17,334 nt of DNA from Prevotella sp. UBA5379 (GTDB lineage: Bacteria > Bacteroidota > Bacteroidia > Bacteroidales > Bacteroidaceae): positions 3,496 to 20,829 of the forward strand of contig DHOX01000083.1 in NCBI GenBank assembly GCA_002409785.1, read 5' to 3'. The notes under the pieces are model-generated. The model did no database searches. It was given only the letters and a program-made list of their open reading frames with translations, and was not told the origin of the DNA. The stretch's first letter is position 1. The number at the start of each line of letters is the position of its first letter. A program made the position numbers and the translations under genes. Positions 1-7,898 of this stretch are shown here, in pieces.

Positions 1-42
1 TTCCATTTTTAAAGAATATTGATGATAAAAATATAGAGTGAT

Positions 43-2106
43 ATGAATAAAACATTAGTGTCCGGATTATTTCTCCTTTTCTCGGTGTGCGCCTTCGGGC
101 AAGGAAAGGATTATACTGCTGGAAAAATAGCTGAGTATCGTGCTCATGCGATAATCTTGCCGCGTTTCGTCCCGCTGGAAGTAGGTGAGATCAGGCCTGA
201 AGGATGGCTTCGTGACTGGGCTGAATATGCGGCCCATGGCGTTACGGGCCATCTGGATGAATATGAAGATGTCTTCCGTCTGGCTTGGAAAGGAGTTCCC
301 ATTAAGGCTCCCGGAGTTGGGCCGGAAGGTACGGGCTGGCCGTTGGAACAGTGTAGCTACTGGCTGGACGGAGCCGTAAAACTGGGATATATCCTGAATG
401 ATTCAGCATTAATCCACAAGACTTCAGCCCGGCTGGATCGTGTGGTTGATGGCGTTCTTAAGGGAGCGGACAATTTCATTTACTGGAAACCTGATGCGAT
501 CAGCAATGAGTTCAATGTCTGGGCTCATTCGCTGATGGGAAGGAGCCTGGTCTCCTACTATCAGGCTACTCATGATCCGAGGATACTGAAGGCTCTGGAC
601 AAGGTCTATTCCGGCTTTACTCTGAGACTGCCGGACAGCCGGCAGGCGGAGTCCTTGTCAGGCAGTATGGAACACATGCGCGCAAGCACTAACGTGGATG
701 CCATGACGGAAACTTATGTGATGACGGGTGACCCTGCCATATTAAGGCACTTGAAAGAGTTTGGAACAATGCCGCCACTGTTAGAGTCTGAGAAAACATG
801 GCTGGGATGCGACTGGAGACAGCCGGTAAAGGAAAACCAGTCGGTTCACGGCGTGACTTATTATGAAGCTGTAAAAGTTCCGGCGATAGCTTCGATGTGG
901 TCAGGTGACCGGAACGGGATGGCAGCGGCTGAGCATATTCTTAAATGGGGAGAAAAACTGAACCTTCTGCCTTTCGGAGTCTGTTCTTCGGAGGAATACC
1001 TTGCCGGTATAGGACCGTTCAGGAATACGGAAACCTGTAATGTGCCGACATCAATGTGGAGCCTTTCCTGGCTGTTGCGTTTGAATGGTTCATCTGCCTG
1101 TGCAGACGAGATGGAAAAAGCTTTTTTTAATGCTGGTCCTGCTCCAGTGACCAGAGACTTCAAAATGCTGTGCTATTTCCAGTCTCCGAACCGTATGGAT
1201 GCAGGCTGTCTGCCGGATAATCCGCCCATCGGCGGTCCTCCAGACATCGTCTTTACTCCTTATGGGGCGCCTACGCTGTGCTGTGCGGGGAATGTGAACA
1301 ATACGATCCCGGACTATATTCAAAATATGTGCATGGAGTCCCTTGACGGGGGACTGGCATTCGTACTTTATGGTCCCTGCCGGATAGAGAAGGTAATAAA
1401 GGACAAACGCCTGAATATCCGTTGCCGTACGGAATATCCCTTTAATGACAGAATCTCAATCCGGGTAGGAAGTAGCGGAAAGGTGACGATGCCGTTCTAC
1501 CTTCGTATTCCGGGATGGTGCACTGACTACTCGGTGAAGGTTAACGGAAAAAGAATAAGGGAGAAAAGCAAGGATGGATTCATCAAGGTCTTTCGTACAT
1601 GGCAGGACGGTGATCGTATAGAACTGGTGTTCCCCATGATGGTGAAGGTAACGGCAGAGAGGGAGACTCCTTATCCCGATGTGAAATATTTCGCTACAAC
1701 CAAGCCTGCTTCGGAGAGAAACGTGGAAAATCCGTTTGAATGTGTCACCTATGGTCCTCTGCTTTATGCGTTGCCGATCAGGGACATCAATGCGAATAAG
1801 AAGGATCCTGAAGCCAGGTATGATTATGCGCTGGATGTCGCTGCCGGAAGAGGAAAGAATGGTATTAAGATCGTAAAGACTAAGATGAAAGGTGGACCCT
1901 GGAAATGGGGACTCTATGAGGCTCCGGTGAAACTGCTGGTCAGGGCGAGAGCATTCAATTGGCGGCCGAGTGAAATGCAGCCCTTGCCGGAAGAGGCGGT
2001 GAAGGATGCGGGGAAGCCAGTGACAATAGAACTGGTTCCTTATGGATGTACCAAGTTCAGGGTAAGCATGTTCCCGGTAACGGAGGAAGCCTGGAAAAGT
2101 AAATGA
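43..2106 (+). CDS. Secreted DUF1680-family glycoside hydrolase (GH127/GH146-type, putative beta-L-arabinofuranosidase), first copy
   Basis: This 687-residue protein begins with a typical signal peptide (about residues 1-19, ending near CAFGQG), so it should act in the periplasm or at the cell surface. The fold family is recognised from the N-terminal blocks RPEGW and GHLDEY, the long alpha/alpha-barrel region and a C-terminal beta-sandwich (FYLRIPGW, then FRTWQDGD). Characterised GH127 enzymes release beta-L-arabinofuranose using a cysteine nucleophile held on a zinc ion by Glu-x-Cys and Cys-Cys. Those elements are visible here as E330-T-C332 and C413-C414, so the site looks intact. Glu317/Glu318 lie upstream and are candidates for the acid/base, which I cannot assign firmly. 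The gene lies 42 bases inside the window, so its promoter is not seen and it may belong to an operon starting further left. A second, divergent copy lies at 4587-6605. The family is secure; the exact linkage cleaved is inferred. Confidence 0.9.
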   Translation: MNKTLVSGLFLLFSVCAFGQGKDYTAGKIAEYRAHAIILPRFVPLEVGEIRPEGWLRDWAEYAAHGVTGHLDEYEDVFRLAWKGVPIKAPGVGPEGTGWPLEQCSYWLDGAVKLGYILNDSALIHKTSARLDRVVDGVLKGADNFIYWKPDAISNEFNVWAHSLMGRSLVSYYQATHDPRILKALDKVYSGFTLRLPDSRQAESLSGSMEHMRASTNVDAMTETYVMTGDPAILRHLKEFGTMPPLLESEKTWLGCDWRQPVKENQSVHGVTYYEAVKVPAIASMWSGDRNGMAAAEHILKWGEKLNLLPFGVCSSEEYLAGIGPFRNTETCNVPTSMWSLSWLLRLNGSSACADEMEKAFFNAGPAPVTRDFKMLCYFQSPNRMDAGCLPDNPPIGGPPDIVFTPYGAPTLCCAGNVNNTIPDYIQNMCMESLDGGLAFVLYGPCRIEKVIKDKRLNIRCRTEYPFNDRISIRVGSSGKVTMPFYLRIPGWCTDYSVKVNGKRIREKSKDGFIKVFRTWQDGDRIELVFPMMVKVTAERETPYPDVKYFATTKPASERNVENPFECVTYGPLLYALPIRDINANKKDPEARYDYALDVAAGRGKNGIKIVKTKMKGGPWKWGLYEAPVKLLVRARAFNWRPSEMQPLPEEAVKDAGKPVTIELVPYGCTKFRVSMFPVTEEAWKSK

Positions 2107-2205
2107 AATGACCCTTGATTTACTGTGATTATGAAATCTCAATTTTATCCATGTAAGTGTAATCGATAATAGAGATCAGGTAAGAATATACATATCTTTT
2201 TGAAA

Positions 2206-4278
2206 ATGAAAATCAGAAACAAATATTTTTCAAATAAAAACATAAAGGCTGCTTTCGTAGCAGTCCTTATGTTTTCTAATTTTCAGAGTGTTGCTCTGGC
2301 GCAGGATCCATGGAAAATAATGGCAGAGCATATAGACTCCACTCATTATTATGGCGTTACGGTGGCGAATGGAATGCTGGGACTTGTGTCATCCCCTCAG
2401 CCCTTGAAAACTTCATGCGTGGTTTTAGGGGGAAGCTATGATAAGTTCGGAAGGGGGGATGTGAGTAATTTCCTTCGTGGTTTCAATATATTGAATACGG
2501 AACTGGACATTGACGGAAACAAAATTTCATGCTCCAATATTCATAATTATACCCAGGAACTGGATATGAAGGATGCTGTTTTTATGGGGAAGTTTGATTT
2601 TGGGACTAAGGCTTCTGTAGCTTATTCCTTCTTTTCGTTGAGACAATTGCCTTATTGTGCCTTGCTGACGGTGGACATCGTTCCTCATACAGATATTGTT
2701 CTTCATGCTGCTAACGTGCAAGACCTCCCTGAAGGATTCAAAAATGGAGAAAACACGTATAGTGACATTGCTATAGGCCATGCCAAAGTTCGTTTGCTAT
2801 CGACGGAATCAGAGAGCCCGACAGGCAAATTGAAGATGTGTGCTTCGTCTAGTTTCCTGTTCCCGACGGATATATCTGTACCTCAGGTGCATTATACCAG
2901 AATTAAGGATGGCGGGAAAGTTGAATTTGATTGTACCTTGAAAAAGGATATGCATTATAGGTTTGCCATAGTCGGTTCTACGATGTCCTCGGCAGTATCT
3001 TCGGATCCTATCAATGAGGTGAAGCGTCTGGTGGTATATTGCCAGATGGAAGGTATAGACAAGTTGGTCGACAGGCATAAGGCCTGCTGGGCGGATTTGT
3101 GGAAAAGTGATATTCAAATAAAGGGTGATCCTCAGTCCCAGCAGGATGTGCATAGCATGATGTATCATCTGTATTCGTTTGTACGTGCAGGATCGGCACT
3201 GTCTGTTTCCCCGATGGGACTTTCTGGACTTGGCTATAATGGCCATGTTTTCTGGGATGCTGATTTGTGGATGTATCCTGCTTTGCTGTTGTTGCATCCG
3301 GAGCTGGCAAAATCAATGATAGAATATCGTTATGATCGTCTGAAAGCTGCGAAAGACTATGCCTTTGAACATGGCTATCAAGGTGCACAATATCCATGGG
3401 AGAGTTCTGATTCCGGTGGTGAAGATACCCCGGTATGGGCAATGAGCGGACCTTTTGAACATAGTATAACGGGATGTGTTGGCCTTGCAGCATGGCAATA
3501 TTACTGTGTCACAAAGGACAGGAACTGGCTGGAGAAAAAAGGTTATCCTATCCTTAAGGAAACGGCTGATTTCTGGCTGAGTCGGGTGGAGCCTGATGCA
3601 TCAGGGGCATGCCATATTCGTAATGTGGTTGCTTCAGACGAGTGGGCTGAGAATGTTGATGATGATGCGTTTACGAATGGCGTAGCAAAGGTAAACCTGT
3701 TGTGCGCGGCCAGGGCTGCGAAACTCTTGAAGGAACCTGTCAACCTGCAATGGGAACAGACAGCGGCTAAAATACCTTTCTATCATTTCAGTGATGGGGT
3801 GACAAAAGAGTTTCTTACTTATAAGGGGGAGAATATCAAGCAGGCCGATGTAAACCTTCTGCCTTATCCCTTGAAGTTAATTACAGAGGTATCACAAATC
3901 AGGAAGGATCTGGCTTACTATCAGGTCCGCGTTCCCGCTCAGGGTACTCCGGCAATGACACAGGCTATCTTCTCTTTGCTTTATTCCCGGTTGGGGGATG
4001 CAGGGAATGCATGGAAATATTTTCAGGATGCTTACCTCCCTAACTTGTTACCGCCGTTCCGGGTTATAGCAGAAACTAAAGGTGGCACGAATCCTTATTT
4101 CGCTACGGGGGCAGGTGGTGTGCTGCAAGCTGTGCTGATGGGATTCGGTGGCTTGGACATTGATTATGTGCATGGTGGAATAAGACAGGTAAGAAGTGTC
4201 CTGCCCGAAAACTGGAAAAGCCTGACTTTTACAGCTGTTGGTGCAAATCATTCGGCCTTCTCTAGAGAGAATCATTAA
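2206..4278 (+). CDS. Secreted GH65-type glycoside hydrolase
   Basis: This is a protein of about 690 residues. I start it at the ATG at 2206 rather than at an in-frame TTG six bases earlier. An N-terminal signal sequence (hydrophobic core around residues 13-29, ending near VALAQD) sends it to the periplasm. The catalytic (alpha/alpha)6 barrel shows the GH65 hallmark FWDADLW (about 349-355) and, near the general-acid position, the block SDEWAENVDDDAFTN with E479 as candidate acid, followed by tandem barrel helices. Family GH65 contains phosphorylases and inverting alpha-glucosidases. Phosphorylases are normally cytoplasmic, so an exported member more likely hydrolyses an alpha-glucosidic link, perhaps in a glycan side chain. 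It sits between two DUF1680 enzymes on the same strand, 99 bases after the first, which suggests a shared substrate. The C-terminus (VGANHSAFSRENH) is short for a domain-C strand and could be slightly truncated. Family is confident, substrate unknown. Confidence 0.85.
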   Translation: MKIRNKYFSNKNIKAAFVAVLMFSNFQSVALAQDPWKIMAEHIDSTHYYGVTVANGMLGLVSSPQPLKTSCVVLGGSYDKFGRGDVSNFLRGFNILNTELDIDGNKISCSNIHNYTQELDMKDAVFMGKFDFGTKASVAYSFFSLRQLPYCALLTVDIVPHTDIVLHAANVQDLPEGFKNGENTYSDIAIGHAKVRLLSTESESPTGKLKMCASSSFLFPTDISVPQVHYTRIKDGGKVEFDCTLKKDMHYRFAIVGSTMSSAVSSDPINEVKRLVVYCQMEGIDKLVDRHKACWADLWKSDIQIKGDPQSQQDVHSMMYHLYSFVRAGSALSVSPMGLSGLGYNGHVFWDADLWMYPALLLLHPELAKSMIEYRYDRLKAAKDYAFEHGYQGAQYPWESSDSGGEDTPVWAMSGPFEHSITGCVGLAAWQYYCVTKDRNWLEKKGYPILKETADFWLSRVEPDASGACHIRNVVASDEWAENVDDDAFTNGVAKVNLLCAARAAKLLKEPVNLQWEQTAAKIPFYHFSDGVTKEFLTYKGENIKQADVNLLPYPLKLITEVSQIRKDLAYYQVRVPAQGTPAMTQAIFSLLYSRLGDAGNAWKYFQDAYLPNLLPPFRVIAETKGGTNPYFATGAGGVLQAVLMGFGGLDIDYVHGGIRQVRSVLPENWKSLTFTAVGANHSAFSRENH

Positions 4279-4586
4279 ATGGTCTCTGTGAAGGGGGATA
4301 ATCAGGAAGTAGATGCTCATGTTTTAGACTTATATATTTGGCAGTTTTGTAGATTATTCGTAACTTTAGACGCTAAAAAAGATTTGAATCTCTGAATCGG
4401 TCGACAGATGAGGCGGTTAGTTGCAGTTCTTAATCAGGTAGACTGGTTCATGGGATTTTTTCCTGCCTTTTGCTGCTTAAGAGATATTATGAAGCATCTG
4501 GGGGCAAGTAGGGACGATGTCGAATGCTTTTTTAGTGATTTGCCTTTTGTGTAAAATGTTCTATAAGTCGTTTTGAATATGAGATA
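4279..4586 (+). other. 308-bp gap between the GH65-type and second DUF1680 genes
   Basis: No convincing gene is seen here. Two short open frames exist: 38 codons from the ATG immediately after the GH65 stop (4279), and 48 codons at 4408-4554 starting MRRLVAVLNQ. I recognise neither and neither has a clear ribosome-binding site. A promoter-like element at 4337-4368 could drive the downstream gene with an untranslated leader of roughly 210 nt. No strong hairpin terminator was found after the GH65 gene. Confidence 0.4.
4337..4368 (+). promoter_or_regulatory. Candidate Bacteroidota-type promoter for the second DUF1680 gene
   Basis: TTTG (4337-4340) is separated by 20 bases from TAACTTTA (4361-4368). 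The Bacteroidota vegetative consensus is TTTG, 19-21 bases, then TAnnTTTG, so only the last base of the -7 box departs from it. It lies about 220 bases upstream of the start at 4587. If real, this gene can be transcribed separately from the two genes before it. Confidence 0.4.
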
Positions 4587-6605
4587 ATGAAAACCAGATT
4601 TTTAATTTCTTGCGTGTTTTTATTGATGACCAGTACTGGCCCGGTATGCCTGGCACAGATGGTAGATCACCCTGACTTGACACAAAGGAGCAGGAACTAT
4701 GTGGATTCCAGGGCTCCTCTGCAGCCTGCCAGTTTTATAAAGTTGCCGGTAGGCTGCATTCATCCGGCGGGCTGGATAGGCAAGTATCTCAACCTTCAGC
4801 GGGCTGGGCTCACCGGACATCTGAATGAAATATCTGCATGGTTGTCAAAAGATCATAATGCCTGGCTTACTCCAGGGGGTGATCATGGCTGGGAAGAGGT
4901 GCCTTACTGGTTACGGGGATATGGTGACCTGGCTTATATCCTTCAGGATAAGAAAATGCTCAAAGAGACAAAATTCTGGATTGAGGCTGTGCTGAAAAGC
5001 CAGAAAGAGGATGGCTCTTTTGGTCCTGTCAATATCTCGGACGGGAAACCGGAGTTGTGGGCTCATTTTATCATGCTGGATGTCCTTCAGTCTTATTATG
5101 AATATTCGGGGGACAAACGTGTGATTCCGTTTATGACACGGTTTTTTAAATGGGAGCAATCAATACCTGATGCTCAGTTCTTGAAAAACTATTGGGAGAA
5201 CAGCCGTGGAGGAGACAATATGAGGAGTGTCCTGTGGCTTTATAATATTACGGGGGATAAGTTCTTGCTGGATCTGGCCGGGAAAATCCATCGTAATACG
5301 GCTGACTGGTGCCAGGAATCGACACTGCCCAACTGGCATAATGTGAATATAGTACAGGGATTCAGGGAGCCTGCAACTTATTTTAGTATGACGGGTGATT
5401 CTGCTTATCTGAAGGATGCTTATCATGACCAGTTCCTGGTCAGACGGGTATTCGGACAGGTCCCCGGTGGCATGTTCGGAGCTGATGAGAATGCCCGGAT
5501 GGGATATATTGACCCGAGACAGGGCGTGGAACTCTGTGGTATGGTGGAGCAGATGGCCTCTGACGAATATATGCTCAGGCTTACCGGTGATCCTTACTGG
5601 GCTGCAAATGGTGAAGATGTAGCCTTCAATACTTATCCGGCAGCAGTGATGCCTGATTTTAAGGCTTTGAGGTATATCACCTCCCCGAATATGATTGTCA
5701 GTGACTCCAGGAACCATCATCCGGGGATAGATAATAGTGGTCCGTTCCTGTCTATGAATCCTTTCAGCAGCCGTTGCTGCCAGCACAACCATTCCCAAGG
5801 GTGGCCTTATTATTCGGAGAACCTGGTCTATGCCACGCCGGACAACGGTGCTGCTATAGCATTCTATGGAGCTTGTACGGCAAGGATGAAGGTCGCTGGC
5901 GGGAAGAAAATAACAATAGCCGAGGAGACTCAATATCCTTTTGATGAGAATATCCGCATTACTCTGAAAATGAAAGGGAAGGTGGAATTTCCTTTTTATC
6001 TGAGGATCCCCCGCTGGACGGATCATCCAGTGGTTTCTGTTAATGGGGAGGCTGAGGCTGTCTCTGTAGGCAAGAACTATCTCCGGGTGTGCAGAACGTG
6101 GAAGAACGGTGATACGATTATGCTCCGTTTCCCGATGTCTGTCAGGATAAGAACCTGGCAGACGAACGAAAACAGTGTCAGTGTCAATTATGGGCCGATC
6201 ACGTTTTCTCTGAAAATCAAGGAGCGGTATGTCCGGCATAACAGTGAGGAGCATGCAATCAGTGACAGCCGGTGGCAGAAGGGAGTGGATGCTTCTCAAT
6301 GGCCGGCGTATGACATTTATGCAGATAGCCCGTGGAACTATGCATTGGATTTGAATGAGAATCACCAACTCGTGGATATGAAGGTCATCAGAAAGCCTTT
6401 GGCGGATGGCCTGCTGCCTTTTACCCAGGAGAACGCGCCGATAGAGATCCAGACGAAAGGCTGCCGCATTCCTTCCTGGAAGGCTGCTCCTGATGGTCTG
6501 TGCGGAGTGCTGCCACGGGAGAATGCTCCGAGGTTGCAGCCAGAGACCATTACACTGATTCCCATGGGAGCAGCAAGACTGAGGATTTCTGCGTTCCCAA
6601 GATAA
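4587..6605 (+). CDS. Secreted DUF1680-family glycoside hydrolase (GH127-type, putative beta-L-arabinofuranosidase), second copy
   Basis: This is a 672-residue paralogue of the protein at 43-2106. A signal peptide covers about residues 1-24 (ending VCLAQM). The N-terminal family blocks appear as HPAGW and GHLNEI, and the C-terminal beta-sandwich begins near FYLRIPRW. The metal/nucleophile elements are present as E315-L-C317 and C397-C398, so it looks catalytically competent. It differs clearly from the first copy around the active site: the cysteine pair is followed by QHNHSQGWP, whereas the first copy has AGNVNN. This suggests a different position or substrate in the same degradation pathway rather than a recent duplication. 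It probably works with the GH65-type enzyme between the two copies. The stop at 6605 is only 30 bases from the end of the convergent nuclease gene, and I see no clear terminator in that gap. Family is confident; the sugar and linkage are inferred. Confidence 0.9.
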   Translation: MKTRFLISCVFLLMTSTGPVCLAQMVDHPDLTQRSRNYVDSRAPLQPASFIKLPVGCIHPAGWIGKYLNLQRAGLTGHLNEISAWLSKDHNAWLTPGGDHGWEEVPYWLRGYGDLAYILQDKKMLKETKFWIEAVLKSQKEDGSFGPVNISDGKPELWAHFIMLDVLQSYYEYSGDKRVIPFMTRFFKWEQSIPDAQFLKNYWENSRGGDNMRSVLWLYNITGDKFLLDLAGKIHRNTADWCQESTLPNWHNVNIVQGFREPATYFSMTGDSAYLKDAYHDQFLVRRVFGQVPGGMFGADENARMGYIDPRQGVELCGMVEQMASDEYMLRLTGDPYWAANGEDVAFNTYPAAVMPDFKALRYITSPNMIVSDSRNHHPGIDNSGPFLSMNPFSSRCCQHNHSQGWPYYSENLVYATPDNGAAIAFYGACTARMKVAGGKKITIAEETQYPFDENIRITLKMKGKVEFPFYLRIPRWTDHPVVSVNGEAEAVSVGKNYLRVCRTWKNGDTIMLRFPMSVRIRTWQTNENSVSVNYGPITFSLKIKERYVRHNSEEHAISDSRWQKGVDASQWPAYDIYADSPWNYALDLNENHQLVDMKVIRKPLADGLLPFTQENAPIEIQTKGCRIPSWKAAPDGLCGVLPRENAPRLQPETITLIPMGAARLRISAFPR

Positions 6606-6635
6606 GATGACGGAGAGGAGAACTGTTCTGAGGGG

Positions 6636-7592
6636 TTAAGGCTGTTCCTGTTCTATCTTGAATTTTGCTACGAGGGGTAAATGATCGGAATAACCGGGAC
6701 GATAGGCGGGACCCATATAGGTCCTGAACGGTTTTACCCCTCCGTATTTTTCATCCGGCTCTAAGATGAATTTCAGATCACCGATAAAGCAATCGATCAG
6801 GGGACTTGCTGCTTTTTGAGAACACAAGATGTGATCCAGACTTCCCCATTCTCCCCGGAAGCGATAGGTGCCCTTGGCTCCGTTTTTCCCCTTCGCTTCT
6901 CTGGAGATGTCTGTTAGCCCGAGTGAATAAAGTTTCTTGAGGGCCGGAGAATCCTGATAGTCGTTGAAGTCTCCGGCAATGATAATTCTTGCCTCCGGTG
7001 TCTGGCATCGTAGGGAGTCAATGGCTTCAGCAAGTTTCCTTTCTACCAGCAGGCGGTGAGGACGGGAGGCTCGTTCCCCACCCATCCGACTGGGTGCGTG
7101 AACTCCAAAGATGTGCAGGGTGTCGCCATTACTGAGCCTGCCGCTGACATAGAGAATGTCCCTCGTAGGACGCATGCCCGGCAAGGTATGGACTCTGAAA
7201 CTGAAGTGCCGTATGGGGAGGAAAGCGTAGGGATTATACAGAAGGGCAACATCAATTCCGCGTTCATCTGGGGAACGGGTGATGAAATATTCATATTTGG
7301 CATGTCTGAGAAGGGAACGTCTGGTGAGATCGCGCATGACACTGTCGTTTTCTACCTCACAGAGGATGACAAAGTCGGGCAGATGCCATTGATGGGCAGA
7401 ATCTTTTCCTAATGCGATGATTTCCTGACCGATATGATCCAGTTTGCGCCAATATCGTGTGCGTGTCCAGTGGTGATTACTGCCGGGGAGAAATTCGTAA
7501 TCGTTTTTCAGACTATCATGCTGTGTGTCGAATAAATTCTCACAGTTCAATTCTGCAAAAGTGAGAAAACTTATTAAGAGTAATTCTATCAT
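6636..7592 (-). CDS. Endonuclease/exonuclease/phosphatase (EEP) family protein, probably exported
   Basis: This 318-residue protein has the complete EEP (DNase I-like) metal-dependent phosphoesterase motif set in order: N-C-E-N at 16-19, E79 in LCEVEN, H165 in VHAPSR, D208 and N210 in GDFND, D253-H254 in SLDHIL, and D303-H304 in YSDHLP. The first 13 residues are hydrophobic and directly precede the first motif, so a short signal peptide or membrane anchor is likely. Similar proteins in Bacteroidota are exported. The family hydrolyses phosphodiesters or phosphomonoesters of nucleic acids, lipids or sugars, and sequence alone does not give the substrate. It converges with the second DUF1680 gene and diverges from dsbD, with its own promoter box in the 306-bp intergenic region, so it appears to be a single-gene unit. 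Confidence 0.88.
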   Translation of the reverse strand: MIELLLISFLTFAELNCENLFDTQHDSLKNDYEFLPGSNHHWTRTRYWRKLDHIGQEIIALGKDSAHQWHLPDFVILCEVENDSVMRDLTRRSLLRHAKYEYFITRSPDERGIDVALLYNPYAFLPIRHFSFRVHTLPGMRPTRDILYVSGRLSNGDTLHIFGVHAPSRMGGERASRPHRLLVERKLAEAIDSLRCQTPEARIIIAGDFNDYQDSPALKKLYSLGLTDISREAKGKNGAKGTYRFRGEWGSLDHILCSQKAASPLIDCFIGDLKFILEPDEKYGGVKPFRTYMGPAYRPGYSDHLPLVAKFKIEQEQP

Positions 7593-7624
7593 CTCTGTTT
7601 TCCGTTTTTATAGTATTTGTGCTT

Positions 7625-7632
7625 CAAAGATA
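7625..7632 (-). promoter_or_regulatory. -7 box of the EEP-family gene
   Basis: Read on the minus strand this is TATCTTTG, a match to TAnnTTTG, about 33 bases upstream of the ATG at 7592. No exact TTTG is found at the -33 position. The short, A-rich stretch between box and start fits the usual Bacteroidota layout. Confidence 0.5.
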
Positions 7633-7685
7633 GAAAAAAGAAAGAAAAATAACGAATAATTATGCTGTTTTGATAGAAAAATCAG

Positions 7686-7693
7686 TAACTTTG
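7686..7693 (+). promoter_or_regulatory. -7 box of the dsbD-cyuA operon
   Basis: TAACTTTG matches TAnnTTTG exactly. The nearest upstream TTTG (7669-7672) is only 13 bases away, shorter than the usual 19-21, so the -33 element is poor. The box lies about 205 bases before the dsbD start. Confidence 0.5.
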
Positions 7694-7898
7694 CAGCATT
7701 GTAGCCTGAATTCCTATGTTTTTTCGTCATAGAGAGGTTGAAAAATGGTTATGCTTTTAGTAAGAACCGAAGAGAAATAACGTTGATAATATAAGAGATA
7801 TTGCTGCTCATGTCTTTAAAGAATAAGTTCAAGAGAAATTGATATGAGGCCAGAATAGAAGAAGTGAGTTGATTTGCCATAAATAATTTGAATAGAAT

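Larger units (their letters stand above)
7593..7898. other. Divergent intergenic region between the EEP gene and dsbD
   Basis: This 306-bp AT-rich spacer carries back-to-back promoter boxes: TATCTTTG on the minus strand (7625-7632) and TAACTTTG on the plus strand (7686-7693). The plus-strand leader to dsbD is therefore about 200 nt. It holds only tiny open frames (14 codons or fewer), and I saw no strong hairpin or known riboswitch. Confidence 0.45.

Noticed and set aside
5160..6368. Long minus-strand open frame (about 402 codons) opposite the second DUF1680 gene
   Set aside because: Composition is typical antisense shadow (rich in Arg, His, Ile, Pro), with no domain, and the plus strand encodes a clear enzyme.
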